Part shown: positions 44,033 to 54,352 of the stretch, piece after piece
Layout of the letters: each line of letters begins with the position of its first letter
Numbering within the stretch: position 1 is the first letter of the stretch
Source of the DNA: Symbiodinium microadriaticum
Taxonomy: Eukaryota; Sar; Dinophyceae; Suessiales; Symbiodiniaceae
Assembly: GCA_001939145.1 (NCBI GenBank)
Contig: LSRX01000461.1
Coordinates: forward strand, 416,057-480,056
Reading direction: 5' to 3'
Length of the DNA stretch: 64,000 nucleotides
Notes under the pieces: generated by a model
The model's database searches: none
Told to the model about the DNA's origin: nothing
What the model saw: only the letters and a program-made list of their open reading frames with translations
Position numbers and translations under genes: made by a program

Positions 44033-47000
44033 CTAGGACAAGTTGATTTAACACCGGACATTGGTCGGAGTGCCTGGCAGGTGCCCAAACTCTTCGAGCA
44101 CACCAAGGGCAATTGCTACCACTGCGGAGCTGGTTTTTCAAGGTTCTGCAGACGCTTGCTACACTTCCCTGGAGTGGCTGAATGATCTCGCCGTGAACTC
44201 TACGCTGATGCTGCCGAATGTGCTGGTGATCGGCTACCCAGAAGTGGCACAAGACACAGTGAGCCTGAAGTTCCTGCCGCAGAGCCGCATTGGAGAGCAA
44301 ACGTTCCCACTGTGACCATGATGCTTTGAAGAAAGGCCTTTGGACTAGTGGCAAGTTTTGCTCTGGCGGCGCTTGATGTGCCGGTGGTGGCTGCGTCGGC
44401 GGCCGGACTTCTTCCCTCAGTTCCACCTCCACGGGTGGCTTGTGCACAAAGGAAGCACCGCCAACAGCACTGCACGCCCCTGCCTCTATGTGGTGCTTGA
44501 AAAACTGCCATTTCGTGAATTTACGGCCGCAGGCCCTGCAATGAGGCAAGCCCCCCACCGAGTGCAGCGCAGGGTCAAAGACATGCTTTTTGATGGGCCG
44601 GTCGGGCGCACCTGCGGGTGCCGGGTGCTTGATACCGCAATGGATGTTGAGGGCGTGCTCCGTCATGAAGGTGGCCTCACAGTGCGGGCAGGAAAACTGT
44701 GGCAAGGTTGGTTCCGGCGGGGAACACACACGCTGTGGCCCTTGCAGGAGCAGACGCAGTTGAGTCTCTCGGTCACGCAAGTGTTGGATTGCCCCCCCCA
44801 TGGTGGTAATATCCGGTTTGATGCTTGCCCGTGTCTCGAGTTTGAGTCGTGCCTGACGGATCTGCTCCAGGAGCTGCTCGCCCGGTCTGCGCAAGTTGGC
44901 TCTTTGCCAAATGGCACCATTGGTAACATGCGTGAGATGTGCAGGCTGCCTCAAGATTGCTCGCAGGTGTTTGAGGACGCGGGTTTCCCAGCGCTGCAAC
45001 CCCTGAGCGGTGACGCCCACCGCGTTAAGCGAGTACATCATGCTAGTTTGAACACATGCTGCCCACAGCCGTATGCGGTGGGCCTGAGAAATCGCATGCC
45101 GTCCGGCGAGGGCCTTCTGTATGCAGTGGTAGCGGAGCTGGCCCGACTGCAGGCGGTGGTCGAGGTTACGATCTGCTGCCTTATGGTAGCTAACCTTCGA
45201 CCCAAGGTATTCATGCTCAACCCTGATGGGAATGTGTTGGGTGCGTCCATGTACCAGCACAACTAGATGCAACACTCCTTGCTTGAGGCAGGTATGATCA
45301 TACAGCTCCTGCTTGGCCTGCTTCCCTACCAGTTTCAACAGGACGGCTGTTTTCGTGAAGTTGATGCGCATCTTGTAGTCCTCCAGTGTGCACAACAAGA
45401 TCTGCAATTCACGAAGGGCTTGTTGAAAATCGCTAGCTGATTTGATGAGCCAATGTGCCCAGCAATCATCCGCAAACATGGTGGGGGTATGTTGCACCCA
45501 GGTTTCTGAGAGACGCTCCTCAAGAGTTTCGAACAGTGCAACCGTGTACCAAACCCATAAGCACGGCGCAACTTTTCATCCTTGCTTCTGTCCGTTTGTA
45601 GGGACAAAAGCGGCAGTGTGGGCTCCCGCCTGGTAGACAAACCGCGATCCCGTTTAGAGGCGCTGCACCACGTCCACCACTGCCCTGGGGACCTGGTATT
45701 TTTCAAGGGTGTTGTAAATGCTGCAGCGGTCTGCCAGGTCTAATGCTCGGCTCAAGTCAAGGGAAAGGCTGAGGGCGCCTGCAAGGGCCAAGGGTCGCCT
45801 GCCGGCGTGCAGTCCAAACCGCGAGACATGATTGGCACGAAGGAGCGCGGTAGCCTCTGTCACGTGCATGTGAACCCGCAGCAGAGCGTTGAGGGTTCCG
45901 CGGCCCGCCGTGTAGGCAAACTGCGGGCGATGGGCCACAAGCTGATTTAGTTGCTCGAGCATCCTATTGCGTAGGGCCCCCGCGAGGGCCTTGGAGGGCG
46001 GCCCCATGAGCCCGATGGGCTTGAGGTTCTCCAGTATATGCGGGGACTTCCCCACCTTGGGCAGCATCACCATCTGAGCGTCCGTGAGGTCGCCATGTAG
46101 ATGGCCCAGGGCACCTGCAGTAAAATGTTTGCGAAAGGACTCCCCAAAGAGCGGACCTATGCTTGAAGCGCACAACTTCCAGGCTGCGGCGGGCGCCATA
46201 TGACGCGGAACAGCCTTTGTCGCCTGAATGGCGCCGAGCTGATCTGTGATTTCGGCCCGTCTGTGAGGGCTAGGGCCTCCTGAAGGCAATCCTCGAGGGG
46301 TCGATCCGCATGTTGTGCGTATGTGGCCTTGCCCTGTTCCACCAGGGCCTGAGCCTCGGCACTCCGACTAAGGAAGGCTCCCTCAGAATCTCTAAGGCGC
46401 GAGAAGATCCGCCCCGACGAGGGCGCCAAGGAGCGGACAATCTGGAACAGCGTTCTCTGATCGCCCCGTTGGGCCGCAGCTTCGGCCTGAAGCAGTTTGT
46501 TGGCAAATGCAGCACGCTTTAGTTCTCGGCTTTGCTGGCGCAGGGCTCTGGAGGCCCGGGCAAAAGCAACCTGCAGCTTCCACTTGTGGAGCATAGCAGC
46601 GATGGTGGCCACGCGTGGCCTGCGCATCTGGGCATACAAGTGCCAGGTTTGTCTGGCTGAGGCACGGTACGGCACCTGGGCGCTGACCCGGGTGTCGGTC
46701 TGCTGCATCGGCGGAAAAACCTGCCGCACACACTGCTGGAGAATCTGATCAATCCGGTGGTGCAAGTCATGCGGATCATTTGCAGGCAAATCCTGCAGCT
46801 TCTGGGCCACCAGGTGCTGCAGTGCCGCTGCCTCCGCATTGCCCGTGGCAGCAGCCTCAAGCAAGCGGGCTTTGTTGATGGGCAGCTGCTGATTCTGACC
46901 CGACTGCCTACCTGGGCGCCAATGAATTGGCAACATTGGTAGCTGAGCCTCAAGGGGCAGGTGTCCAGCTAAGCGCCATCCGGCTACCGGAAAACTATGC

Positions 47001-47713
47001 ACGGGATGAGCTTGGCGGCTGGCGCCATTGGCCACACTCCTACGGGTGAGCATGTAGTCGATTTGGGATTATCCAGTAGGTCCGTAGTACGTGTGCGCCG
47101 GGTGCGCGTGCCAGCTATTCAGAGCGCAGAGGTCGTGACGAGCAAGCATCTGAGGCAACCTCTGATCAAGGGTGCTGGCACCCGTGGCAGGGCCAACGGC
47201 GTTGCCCACGTGTGGGTGGCACGGGCGCAAGTTGGTGTTGTAGTCTCCGCAAGCAAACAGTATGTTGCGCGTGGGAAGAGAGCTAAACACGGCATCAAGA
47301 GCATCCCACACTGAGTCACGGTACGCTGTGTTGTCCGAAGTAGAGAGATGACTGCGCCAGACATGTTGGTAGGTGGCTACAATGTCAAGGTTAACTCCCG
47401 TGCGCTTGCAAGCTGCCCGCACATGTACAACACGCCCACCTATCACTTCATGCACCGCCGGGTCCTGAAAGTGAGCACGCGATATCATGACGAGGATGCC
47501 AGCATACCTGTCGGCGGCGACATCGTCTGGGGGTGGGGCGCTATGGATGCAAAACCAGCGACCCGAGTAAAACTCTGAGCTAGCTGGCCAATGCGTCTCT
47601 TGCACAACGCAGACCTGATACTGGTTCTGAATCTCCAACCAGGCAACAAGCTCCTGATAAACTCCGGCATTTAGACCCCCTGCATTCCAGCTAAGGCAGT
47701 GCAAAGTAGGCAT
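44033..47713 (-). pseudogene. LINE ORF2: AP endonuclease, reverse transcriptase and C2H2 zinc fingers, broken
   Basis: The endonuclease starts at ATG 47713 (MPTLHCLSWNAGGLN). It has QETHW, FACGDYN and SQIDYML boxes typical of APE endonucleases of LINEs. The RT shows NLKPIGLM, a Q-F-A-Y-x-x-G-R-G-T box, LSLDLSRALD, G-Q-K-Q-G and FADD (45476-45465). Downstream are zinc-binding motifs CPHC-x12-HCGIKH, CRAC...HH, CVLC...H and CPWC...C (44690-44058). Lesions: an in-frame TAA at 47071-47069 between endonuclease boxes, a one-base frameshift near 46262, TAA at 45656-45654, and TGA at 45578-45576 where the family has the Cys of QGC. The RT therefore cannot be made as one protein unless stops are recoded. 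The region is otherwise well preserved, so decay is recent. No RNase H was recognised. Confidence 0.82.
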
Positions 47714-48422
47714 CGAGCCCGCTCGCTTCCCCGTGCGACGTACCGCCGACCTGGGAGCAGCGGTTTGCTGGGTACAAGGTAAGGCTTGCAAGGATGCTGC
47801 GCTGTGCCAGCGACCTCGGTAGTGAGTGCCACCGGCCTTTGCCGCCCTGAGTCGTGCTCTGCGGAAAGCACGTTTTTCTGTGTATCTAGGCGCAACCTGA
47901 GTGAGCGGCATGCTCAGCGCTCTGCTGCAATGCTTCCCCAGCCGTGGGCCGGGTCCCGCCTCCACTGCAGCTATGGAGGCAACCCTCACCCCAGCTGCCC
48001 CCTCTATACTACTGGTCAGCATCATGATGGAAAGAGGTAGGCAGCAGCCGGACTTGGGACCGGCTTGGCTCATTGATTTGGGCGGTTGGGGCGGGTGTCG
48101 TCTAGGGGTATGAGGCTTAGGTGGCTTAGGGTGATATGAGGCGATGGCGGAGCACGGGCCTGAGCGCTCAGGGCGCTTCGAGGCGCAGCATGGGCCGTCG
48201 GCCGCGCAGAGGCCACCTTCCGGAACAGACCTGTAAGGAGGCAGTGGGGCACTGGCGGGTGAGGGCCTATGTTTACGCCGGGGCCTTAGACTGGGTCCTA
48301 GGGGATGCAGGGCCGGCAAGGCTTGAAACCTTATGTTGCTAAGGCTGCGGGGCCTGCCAATGGGCCAGCGGCGCGTGATCGCCATGAGTTGCATGCAGGC
48401 GCATTTAGCGCGGCAGCAGGGC

Positions 48423-49130
48423 TCAGGAGGCAGGCGCACCCCTCCTGGGACGCTTCTCATGAGTAGCTTGGTACTCCCAGTTGGCCCAATATTGCCTTCT
48501 TGATCCAGTAAGATGTTGAAGGGCCAGCTGCTGCACCACTTGCCACGAGGCACCTTGGAGTTTCCTTCGGAGGGCGCCGACCCTTGCCCCTTGGGACCTG
48601 CTCGAAATGTTCGGGCAGGTGTCACAAAGTTCCAACCGAAATTGGCCGCACAACACACCCTTGGATTCGTCCAGGCTCGGTCCCTCCAGCACGAGGCTGG
48701 TCTCCGACCATGTAAGCGAGTTGAGTGAAGCGGGCGAGGCCGCTTCACCGGAGGCAGAGCTTGAAAGTCCGATCGAAGAGCTGCTTGGAGACCTTTCGAA
48801 CCTTCCGTCCGGCAGGGGCGGCCCCTGCACGCGCACCGTGAACCTTTGGTTATTCTCGCGCACCTCCAAGGTCGGCCAGCGGCGGGCAGGATTGGAGTCA
48901 CTATCGCTGGCTTCTGCGGCCGGTGTGTCGGACCGCTCGGCTGCTGCAGTGGATCTCCCGGAGACGGCAGTGGATGCAAGGTGCAGCGGTCGCGGCGGCG
49001 GCGGCCCTCTTGGTGTTCTGACAGCTGGCGGTCCTTGTCCGTGATCATGCGGTGTGGTGCCCATGGAGCGCTCGAGGTCCTCCAACTCTGAAAGAGTAGC
49101 CCCAGCACCATCACTATCACTGCCAGCCAT
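48423..49130 (-). CDS. LINE ORF1
   Basis: A 235-residue frame from ATG 49130 (MAGSDSDGAGATLSELEDLE). It is acidic and Ser/Pro-rich at first and ends with a helical basic segment (RRKLQGASWQVVQQLALQHL). Position and size fit a LINE ORF1 RNA-binding protein, but no RRM or CCHC is visible. A second, longer frame over the same DNA is Arg/Pro/Cys-rich and is judged a shadow here, although further downstream that frame becomes ORF2. Confidence 0.65.
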   Translation of the reverse strand: MAGSDSDGAGATLSELEDLERSMGTTPHDHGQGPPAVRTPRGPPPPRPLHLASTAVSGRSTAAAERSDTPAAEASDSDSNPARRWPTLEVRENNQRFTVRVQGPPLPDGRFERSPSSSSIGLSSSASGEAASPASLNSLTWSETSLVLEGPSLDESKGVLCGQFRLELCDTCPNISSRSQGARVGALRRKLQGASWQVVQQLALQHLTGSRRQYWANWEYQATHEKRPRRGAPAS

Positions 49131-49279
49131 GGCTGCACGCGCATAGAGGTGTCGCCGAAGACAGCCCGGGCCTTGAGAGCCTAAGCCAGCCAGGAGAAGC
49201 CCAGCCCAAAAGCCAAGTCGCCCCAGGCCCCAAAAGAAGAGACACCACCCCCGGGCACTCGCCTGTGAGCCACGGGCCT

Positions 49280-49280
<1 letters not shown>

Positions 49281-49313
<33 letters not shown>

Positions 49314-49325
49314 CCATCATCATCA
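49281..49325. repeat. CAT/GAT microsatellite at the LINE 5' border
   Basis: CATCATCATCATCATCATCA with one CAC interruption. A similar tract at 41737-41766 marks the other side of the LINE. Confidence 0.9.
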
Positions 49326-49552
49326 CCCGGCTCGTCTGAGCGTTGGGCCTTTGCCAAACAATCAGAGTCTCCCGCTTAGGGATTAGGGTTTAGGGCGGAT
49401 TTCCCAGAAATTCGGTTGCTTGGACCGGGATCACCAACTCTCGAGGTGCGAAGAATCTGTGACAAATCCTACAGCCTCCGTGTTCGATTTGCTGTCATAC
49501 ACCCGAAAAGCCCCTGATGTTCCCTGCAGAGCCTTGTAACACCCTTTAAACA

Positions 49553-49653
49553 AATGGGGCCTTAAAATTGTTAGAATAGGGTTCTGGGGCCCAATATACT
49601 ATACTTATAATAAGGAGCCCCCCAAAATAGCATTGGTACTCATTTAGGCCCCT
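49553..49653. mobile_element. MITE-like foldback element, family B, best copy
   Basis: GGGGCCTTAAAATTGTTAGA at the left and TACTCATTTAGGCCCC at the right. The centre GGGGCCCAATATACTATAC and TTATAATAAGGAGCCCC agrees with other copies. Confidence 0.78.
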
Positions 49654-49697
49654 TCTTTCACCTTTAACAACATCCGGGAAAACAGCGGGTTCTAAGC

Positions 49698-49760
49698 CCC
49701 TGGCTTCTCGCACTTCACGGAGAGGCCCAGTGGGTCGAAGTTGAACTCCTCTCCAAGACT
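49698..49760 (-). CDS. LHC exon preceding helix 1 (unit 2, exon D2)
   Basis: Exactly 21 codons on the minus strand, SLGEEFNFDPLGLSVKCEK then PG. F-D-P-L-G-L-S matches the segment that leads into helix 1 of LHC proteins and parallels exon D at 10965-11045. The limits are a TTTAAG acceptor (49761-49762) and a GG/GC donor (49698/49697-49696). If the frame is read on it stops two codons later. The next exon on this strand, B2, is about 10 kb away, beyond the LINE. Confidence 0.78.
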
Positions 49761-50379
49761 CTTAAAGCACGAAATCCAGAGTTCCCTTGTTCATGTAGAG
49801 TTTCGGCTTTCGGATGATTCATATGTTTCGTTTAAGGGCGTGGGGTTTGGGGCTGTTCAGGGGCCAACAAGAGCTTGCAGAGGATTCTAGATCTAGGGGA
49901 ACCTCTAGAAGAACCCTGCGTAGGCTGCTATGCTAACCGGTCAAAAGGAGCCCCCGAATCGTGCGGTTGCCATTTGCCCCTTCGATCGGCTCCTTTTCCT
50001 TTGGGGTTCAGGGCTCGTTTAGGGCCTAGGGCCTAGGGCTCGGCAGATTTCAGCGCTTTGGTTTTGGGCTCAGGGTTCAGGGCTTAGGGCTGCTTTTTTG
50101 AACACCTCGTTTGGACAGAAAAGGCTTAGCGCATTGGGGCTAACTGGATCCTACAAAGCCCTTGCATCGAACCCTGATGTCATTAAACAAAAAATCAAGC
50201 CTGCAACAAAAGCCCGCGGCGACTTGGACAAATCCATGCTCCAACTTCCTAAACACCCCCAGCACTCTCCAGGATGAGGATCCCGCAAGACCCGAAATCC
50301 CACCCTAATCCTCAAACCCGAAACCCTAAACCCAAAACCCTAAACCCGAAACCCGAAACCGTGCCTGCCCGGCAAAGGC

Positions 50380-50452
50380 GGACTCCCCGCCGATGAGGCC
50401 CCCTGCGAAAGGCTTCTCGTTCGTGGCCCCCGTGGCCTCGAGGGAGGTGAAG
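50380..50452 (-). CDS. Possible exon upstream of LHC unit 2
   Basis: The minus strand reads ATGATNEKPFAGGLIGGESA then FAGQ. A CTCGAG acceptor and a CAG/GC donor bracket it. It may be the linker or N-terminal part of LHC unit 2, because it lies just upstream of D2 on the same strand. The sequence alone does not prove the family. Confidence 0.45.
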
Positions 50453-50459
50453 AAACGGA

Positions 50460-51100
50460 TTTGGTTTTAGGGTTTAAGGTTTTAGGGTTTAGGGTTTAGG
50501 GTTCAGGGGGTTTTGGGTTTAGGAAAGTTTAGGGGTTTAGGGTTCAGGGTTCCGGGGGTTTGGGGGTGTTTGTGCTAGGGCTGTTGGGGTTCAGGGTTTA
50601 GGGTCCCAGGCGATCGCGTTTGATAAGGAACTCAGAGTAGACAGAATCGGGGGAAGTATGGAACACACACCCCTAAACCCCTAAACCCCTAAACCCATAA
50701 ACCCCTAAACCTTAAACCCTAAACCCTTAAACCTTAAACCCTAGGGTTTAGGGCTTTAGGGCTTTAGGGTTGAGGGTTTAGGGCTTTAGGGTTTAGGGCT
50801 TTAGGGTTTAGGGGTTTAGGGGTTTAGGGGTTTAGGGTTTAGGTTTAGGGCTTTAAGGTTTGGGGTTTAGGGTTTAAGGGAGTTTAACCAAACCTCTTCG
50901 GAACCACTTTTTGGGTTTGGGTCTTTAGGGTTTAGGGGTTTGGGATTTCGGCTAGGGGTTTAGAGGTTTTGGGTTTTGGGGGTTTAGGGAAGTTTAGGGT
51001 TTAGGGATTTAGGGTTTAGGGTTTAAGGTTCAGGGTTTGGGGTTTAGGGTTTAAGGTATAGGAGTTTAGGGTTTAGGGATTTAGGGGTGTAGACGAAGAA
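50460..51100. repeat. TTTAGGG blocks with a short inverted CCCTAAA block
   Basis: TTTAGGG at 50463-50600, CCCTAAA at 50670-50740, switching directly back to TTTAGGG at 50743-51085. The abrupt head-to-head switch at about 50741 (AAACCCTAGGGTTT) is a perfect local palindrome. Confidence 0.88.
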
Positions 51101-51364
51101 CCTCAACCCTCGACAGACGTTCTAGGACCAACTGCCAAACCCAAATCATCTCGAACCCCAACTGTAAACCCTAAACTTTAAACCCTAAACCCTAAACCTT
51201 GGGCAGAAAAGCAAACTTTAGATCTTAGTAGACTATGTATCTCATAGTCCGTACAAACATATAGTTACTTATCTCTTTATTTGGCGTTTAGGGTTTAGGG
51301 ATTCAGGGATTTAGGGATGTAGATGAATTCTAAACCCTAGACCCTAAACCCTAAAGCATTTTAA

Positions 51365-51455
51365 CCTCAACGCTCCGATGCCTCCGCCTTTCTGGCCACC
51401 GCCGCCCCGCGACCGGCGCGGCGGCCGCTAGAAGCGAGCGCCTCAGATCTTCGAC
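51365..51455 (-). CDS. Possible LHC transit/linker exon
   Basis: The minus strand reads ALASSGRRAGRGAAVARKAE then ASE. Ala/Arg/Ser-rich sequence of this type is usual in plastid-targeting or polyprotein-linker segments of dinoflagellate LHC precursors. It lies upstream of the other unit 2 exons. An alternative frame (PTFSVVEDLRRSLLAAAAPV) is also open, so this is tentative. Confidence 0.4.
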
Positions 51456-51479
51456 CACGGAGAAGGTCGGCTTAGGATT

Positions 51480-52080
51480 GAGGGGGTTGGGGGTTTAGGG
51501 TTTAGGGTTTAGGGTTTAGGGTTCGGTTTGGACTTAGGGCTTAGGGCTTAGGGTTTCGGGTTTAGGGTTTAGGGATAAGGAGGTTAAGGCTTAGGGGAAA
51601 AAAGGTCGGAAAAATTGCGCGAACGGTAGCTCCCAGTAGTCCCTATATAGTTCTACCAGGACTCTACAGTCTCCCACAACCATTCATAAAGGTCGGCAAC
51701 ATGACGAATAGTGGCTGCTTTGTAGTCCCTATATCCAGGGACTATATCCATACATACCCTGTTCAAACTGTTAAGCTCGCTATGGCCCTAAACCCTGAAA
51801 CCCTAAACCCCTGAACCCTGAACCCTAAACCCTAAACCCCCAAACCCTAAACCCTAAACCCTAAACCCCTAAACCCCTAAACCCTTACTGAAAAGGTCGG
51901 AAGAAGTACGAATAGCGCTCCCGGTTTTGGGACGCACCAAAGTAGAGCCCTGGGGTCCGATACCATGGTAGCTCCCCTGTAGTCCCTATATAGTTCTACT
52001 ATGTAACATACCCCCGAAATATCGTGATGCTCCGAAAATCCTAAACCCTAAACCCCCAACTTACTATACCGTACCCCCGA
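51480..52080. repeat. Telomere-like blocks and a local duplicated segment
   Basis: TTTAGGG at 51485-51580 and CCCTAAA at 51785-51890. The segment GTAGCTCCCAGTAGTCCC...TATAGTTCTACC (51629-51659) recurs at 51967-52000. Each copy is preceded by an AAAGGTCGGAA sequence. Confidence 0.75.
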
Positions 52081-52089
52081 TCCCTGTTC

Positions 52090-53098
52090 TGATAAATTAA
52101 GCCCACTCTGCTACTGAAGAGGGCCACTCCCCCCCAAAAGAGATCACTGCTTCCGTTCTTTAGGGGTACCGGATCTTCAGGGTTCGAAAGAGCTATGTAG
52201 GATGTGACCACGGAAGAAGGACCTCAATATAGAGCGCTGCACCTACACTACAGGATCCTTATTATAAGGACACCTACCTCCGAAAACCCCTTAGACCCTA
52301 GGCCCTCGTCCTTCTTCGCCGAGAGGCTAGGGCTGCAGATGCGACTGCTGTGGCCGCTACTGCCTCTCCACTGGCTGCCAAAGTCATACGGGTTCTTCAA
52401 CGGTTGAACTAGTGGGCGTTAAGGAGGGCTTCATGAATTTTCTAGAGGGGTAGGCTTCCCCCATACCCTGAGCCCAAAGAATTGCTTCGCAACACCATGG
52501 CGCTATGCTGCAGACGCATAACAAGACAAAACTCAAACTCAAACGAGGGAGTCGGTAAGCCTGAAAGCTCTGACCTCCGCCAGGGGTTCAACTCTTGGGG
52601 GCACTCAAACAAAGGCCGCTACGTTGGAGGGCGGGGCAAAAAAGGATATTGGGACCGAGTCTACTCTTCTCTCGAACAGAGAGGTGCGCTAAGAAGCGAC
52701 GTGAGCCCAAGTCACTCAGACCTTCCGTCTGGAGCCTAGCAAGGGCGATTGTCAGCCCACCTCAGTGAGAGGTGCGTGCGCTAAGCCGGCGAGCCCCGTC
52801 GTTCAAGATCTAAATAAGCCCCCCCAGAAAAAAAAAAAAAAATAAACACCGAGTCCCAAAATCCCAAGCGGGGGGCGCCTGGCTACGTCCGCTGGTCTTC
52901 TCGGACACCTGCAGGGGGGAGGGACGGCTCTGGATGCTAGGGGTCGCGGGTTTTCGGGTTTGGGAGTCTCTGGTGGACTCTATTCTGAAGTGTAGAACCC
53001 CCTCAACGACCAACGAAACTCTGCAAACCCCTGTGTAACAGAGAACCGAACAGCCTAGGCAACAAGACTCCACAATCCCACACAAGACATTGCTCATG
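52090..53098. other. Spacer without a supported gene
   Basis: Few telomere-like motifs occur. Frames at 52204-52407 and 52482-52739 are open but show no recognisable motif or exon boundary. Confidence 0.5.
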
Positions 53099-53202
53099 TG
53101 GGTAACTTCTAAATGAGGGTCCCTTTTTGGGTCCCCAATATAGTACGGCACCATTGTAAAAAAGGACCCTTAAAAAGGGATCCCTCTTTTGAGAACTTGT
53201 CA
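53099..53202. mobile_element. MITE-like foldback element, family C
   Basis: GGTAACTTCTAAATGAGGGTCC at the left, shortened to GGTAACTTCTAAATGAGG here as the outermost part, faces GGATCCCTCTTTTGAGAAC. The centre GGGTCCCCAATATAGTACGG is almost identical to the copy at 34441. Confidence 0.78.
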
Positions 53203-53692
53203 CATTGCTCATGTTGTAAGGAACTGTGCAGTAACCACAGCAGGGATCCACATGGCTTCCTTAATGGCAAAGTAGCACAAACTCCTTCAATCCATAAAAC
53301 ATAGCCCGTATGATGTATATAAAGCCTATTTGAAGAAGTTTCAAGAAGCGCTCCCCCTAAACCCTAAACCCTGACCCTCGGCCCCTCCCCCCCGAGGCTT
53401 TGTGCCAGTGACGCCTATCAAAATACCCCGCGACTTTGGGTAAAACGTCCCCATAAAGTCTTTGTAGCTGCCCCGACCGGAGAAGCAAGACTCAGGCTAC
53501 GTGCTCAATGTGACAAGCCTGAACCCGAAAGCCCAAACCAACAACCTTCAGACCTCAGAACCGACAAACGTAGCCGCTCCCTTACCACCTGCAACACCCT
53601 TCCAGCCCCGGTCGATTTCAACAGTCCCCCAAAAATCATGCGCAACTAGAGCTCTAGGTTCAACAACAAGGGCAATTCACAATCCTTCCAAA

Positions 53693-53890
53693 CCCTAAAC
53701 CCTAAACCCTAAACCCTAAACCCTAAACCCTAAGCCCTAAATCGATATCGAAGGGGATGAACCCCGAGCCATGGCCTGACCCCAGAGGCTCCTCTCACCC
53801 TGCGGTTCAGGGTTTTAGGGTTTTAGGGTTTAGGGTTTAAGGGTTTTAGGGTTTAGGGTTTAGGGTTTAGGGTTTAGGGTCAAATCCCTA
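53693..53890. repeat. CCCTAAA then TTTAGGG blocks
   Basis: Seven near-perfect CCCTAAA units at 53693-53740. After 70 bp the orientation reverses to TTTAGGG at 53812-53880. A minus-strand exon-like island may lie between them. Confidence 0.88.
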
Positions 53891-54132
53891 CCAAAAAAGG
53901 GGGATTGTAGGGTTAAGGGTTCTGGATTCAGGCCAAAATCCTCTTGAAAAAAAGAGAGCGCCCTTAAGGCAAAAACCCTAAACAGCGAAGCCCAACACCG
54001 GGATTTAAAAATCTAAAACCACACTAACCCCCCCCCCCAAAGCCCCCTAAACTTTAGGCCCCAAGCCCCAAACCCTAACTCAGGCCCCCAAACCCTACAG
54101 AACCCCGCGAAGAATCCATTATCGCAACCCTA

Positions 54133-54137
54133 AACCC
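54133..54137. repeat. Copia target-site duplication, left (AACCC)
   Basis: AACCC directly precedes the 5' LTR and recurs at 62747-62751 directly after the 3' LTR. It lies inside an AACCCTAAACCC telomere-like sequence. Confidence 0.85.
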
Positions 54138-54352
54138 TGCAAGTGAAACTTGTGTCCCTCGCTCTCTGTGCTGTCCAGGAGTTCGCGACAACGACTGCAG
54201 CTTCTGGAAGGATCAAAAGAGCCCACAAGGTGGGCAGCAGGGTTTTTGTGTAGCTCCGTTTGCAGCCGAGCCATTCTCTGAATCCCTCGTTGCCTCTCCC
54301 GCTCTCCTCTGAAGCCTGGCGTCTTTGAGCTACTGCAGTGCTACCACTTCCA
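54138..54352 (+). repeat. Copia 5' LTR (215 bp)
   Basis: Begins TGCAAGTGAAACTTG and ends CTACCACTTCCA (TG...CA). By eye it is identical base for base to 62532-62746. It should contain promoter, transcription start and polyadenylation signals, but none is obvious. Confidence 0.95.

Larger units (their letters stand above)
41737..49280 (-). mobile_element. Non-LTR retrotransposon (LINE) with AP endonuclease, RT, C2H2 fingers and a USP domain
   Basis: Reading the minus strand: ORF1 (49130-48423), a linker, an AP-type endonuclease (from 47713), a LINE-type RT (about 46290-45250), four zinc-finger motifs (44690-44058), a further ORF (43999-43100), a USP-like deubiquitinase domain (43047-42318) and a short helical tail (42235-41981). 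The proposed 3' end is a (GAT)n tract at 41766-41737. The proposed 5' limit is another (GAT)n tract at 49325-49281. No target-site duplication or poly-A was defined. The element has no LTRs. It sits between LHC exons D2 and B2, so it appears to be in an intron in the same orientation as that gene. The RT part carries stops and a frameshift, so this copy is probably immobile. Confidence 0.85.

Noticed and set aside
44358-45266. 302-residue plus-strand protein inside the LINE
   Set aside because: It is the antisense shadow of the RT/zinc-finger coding strand.
47069-49144. 691-residue single ORF covering the LINE 5' part
   Set aside because: Its first half is a Cys/Arg/Pro-rich shadow of ORF1; only the endonuclease part from 47713 is credible.
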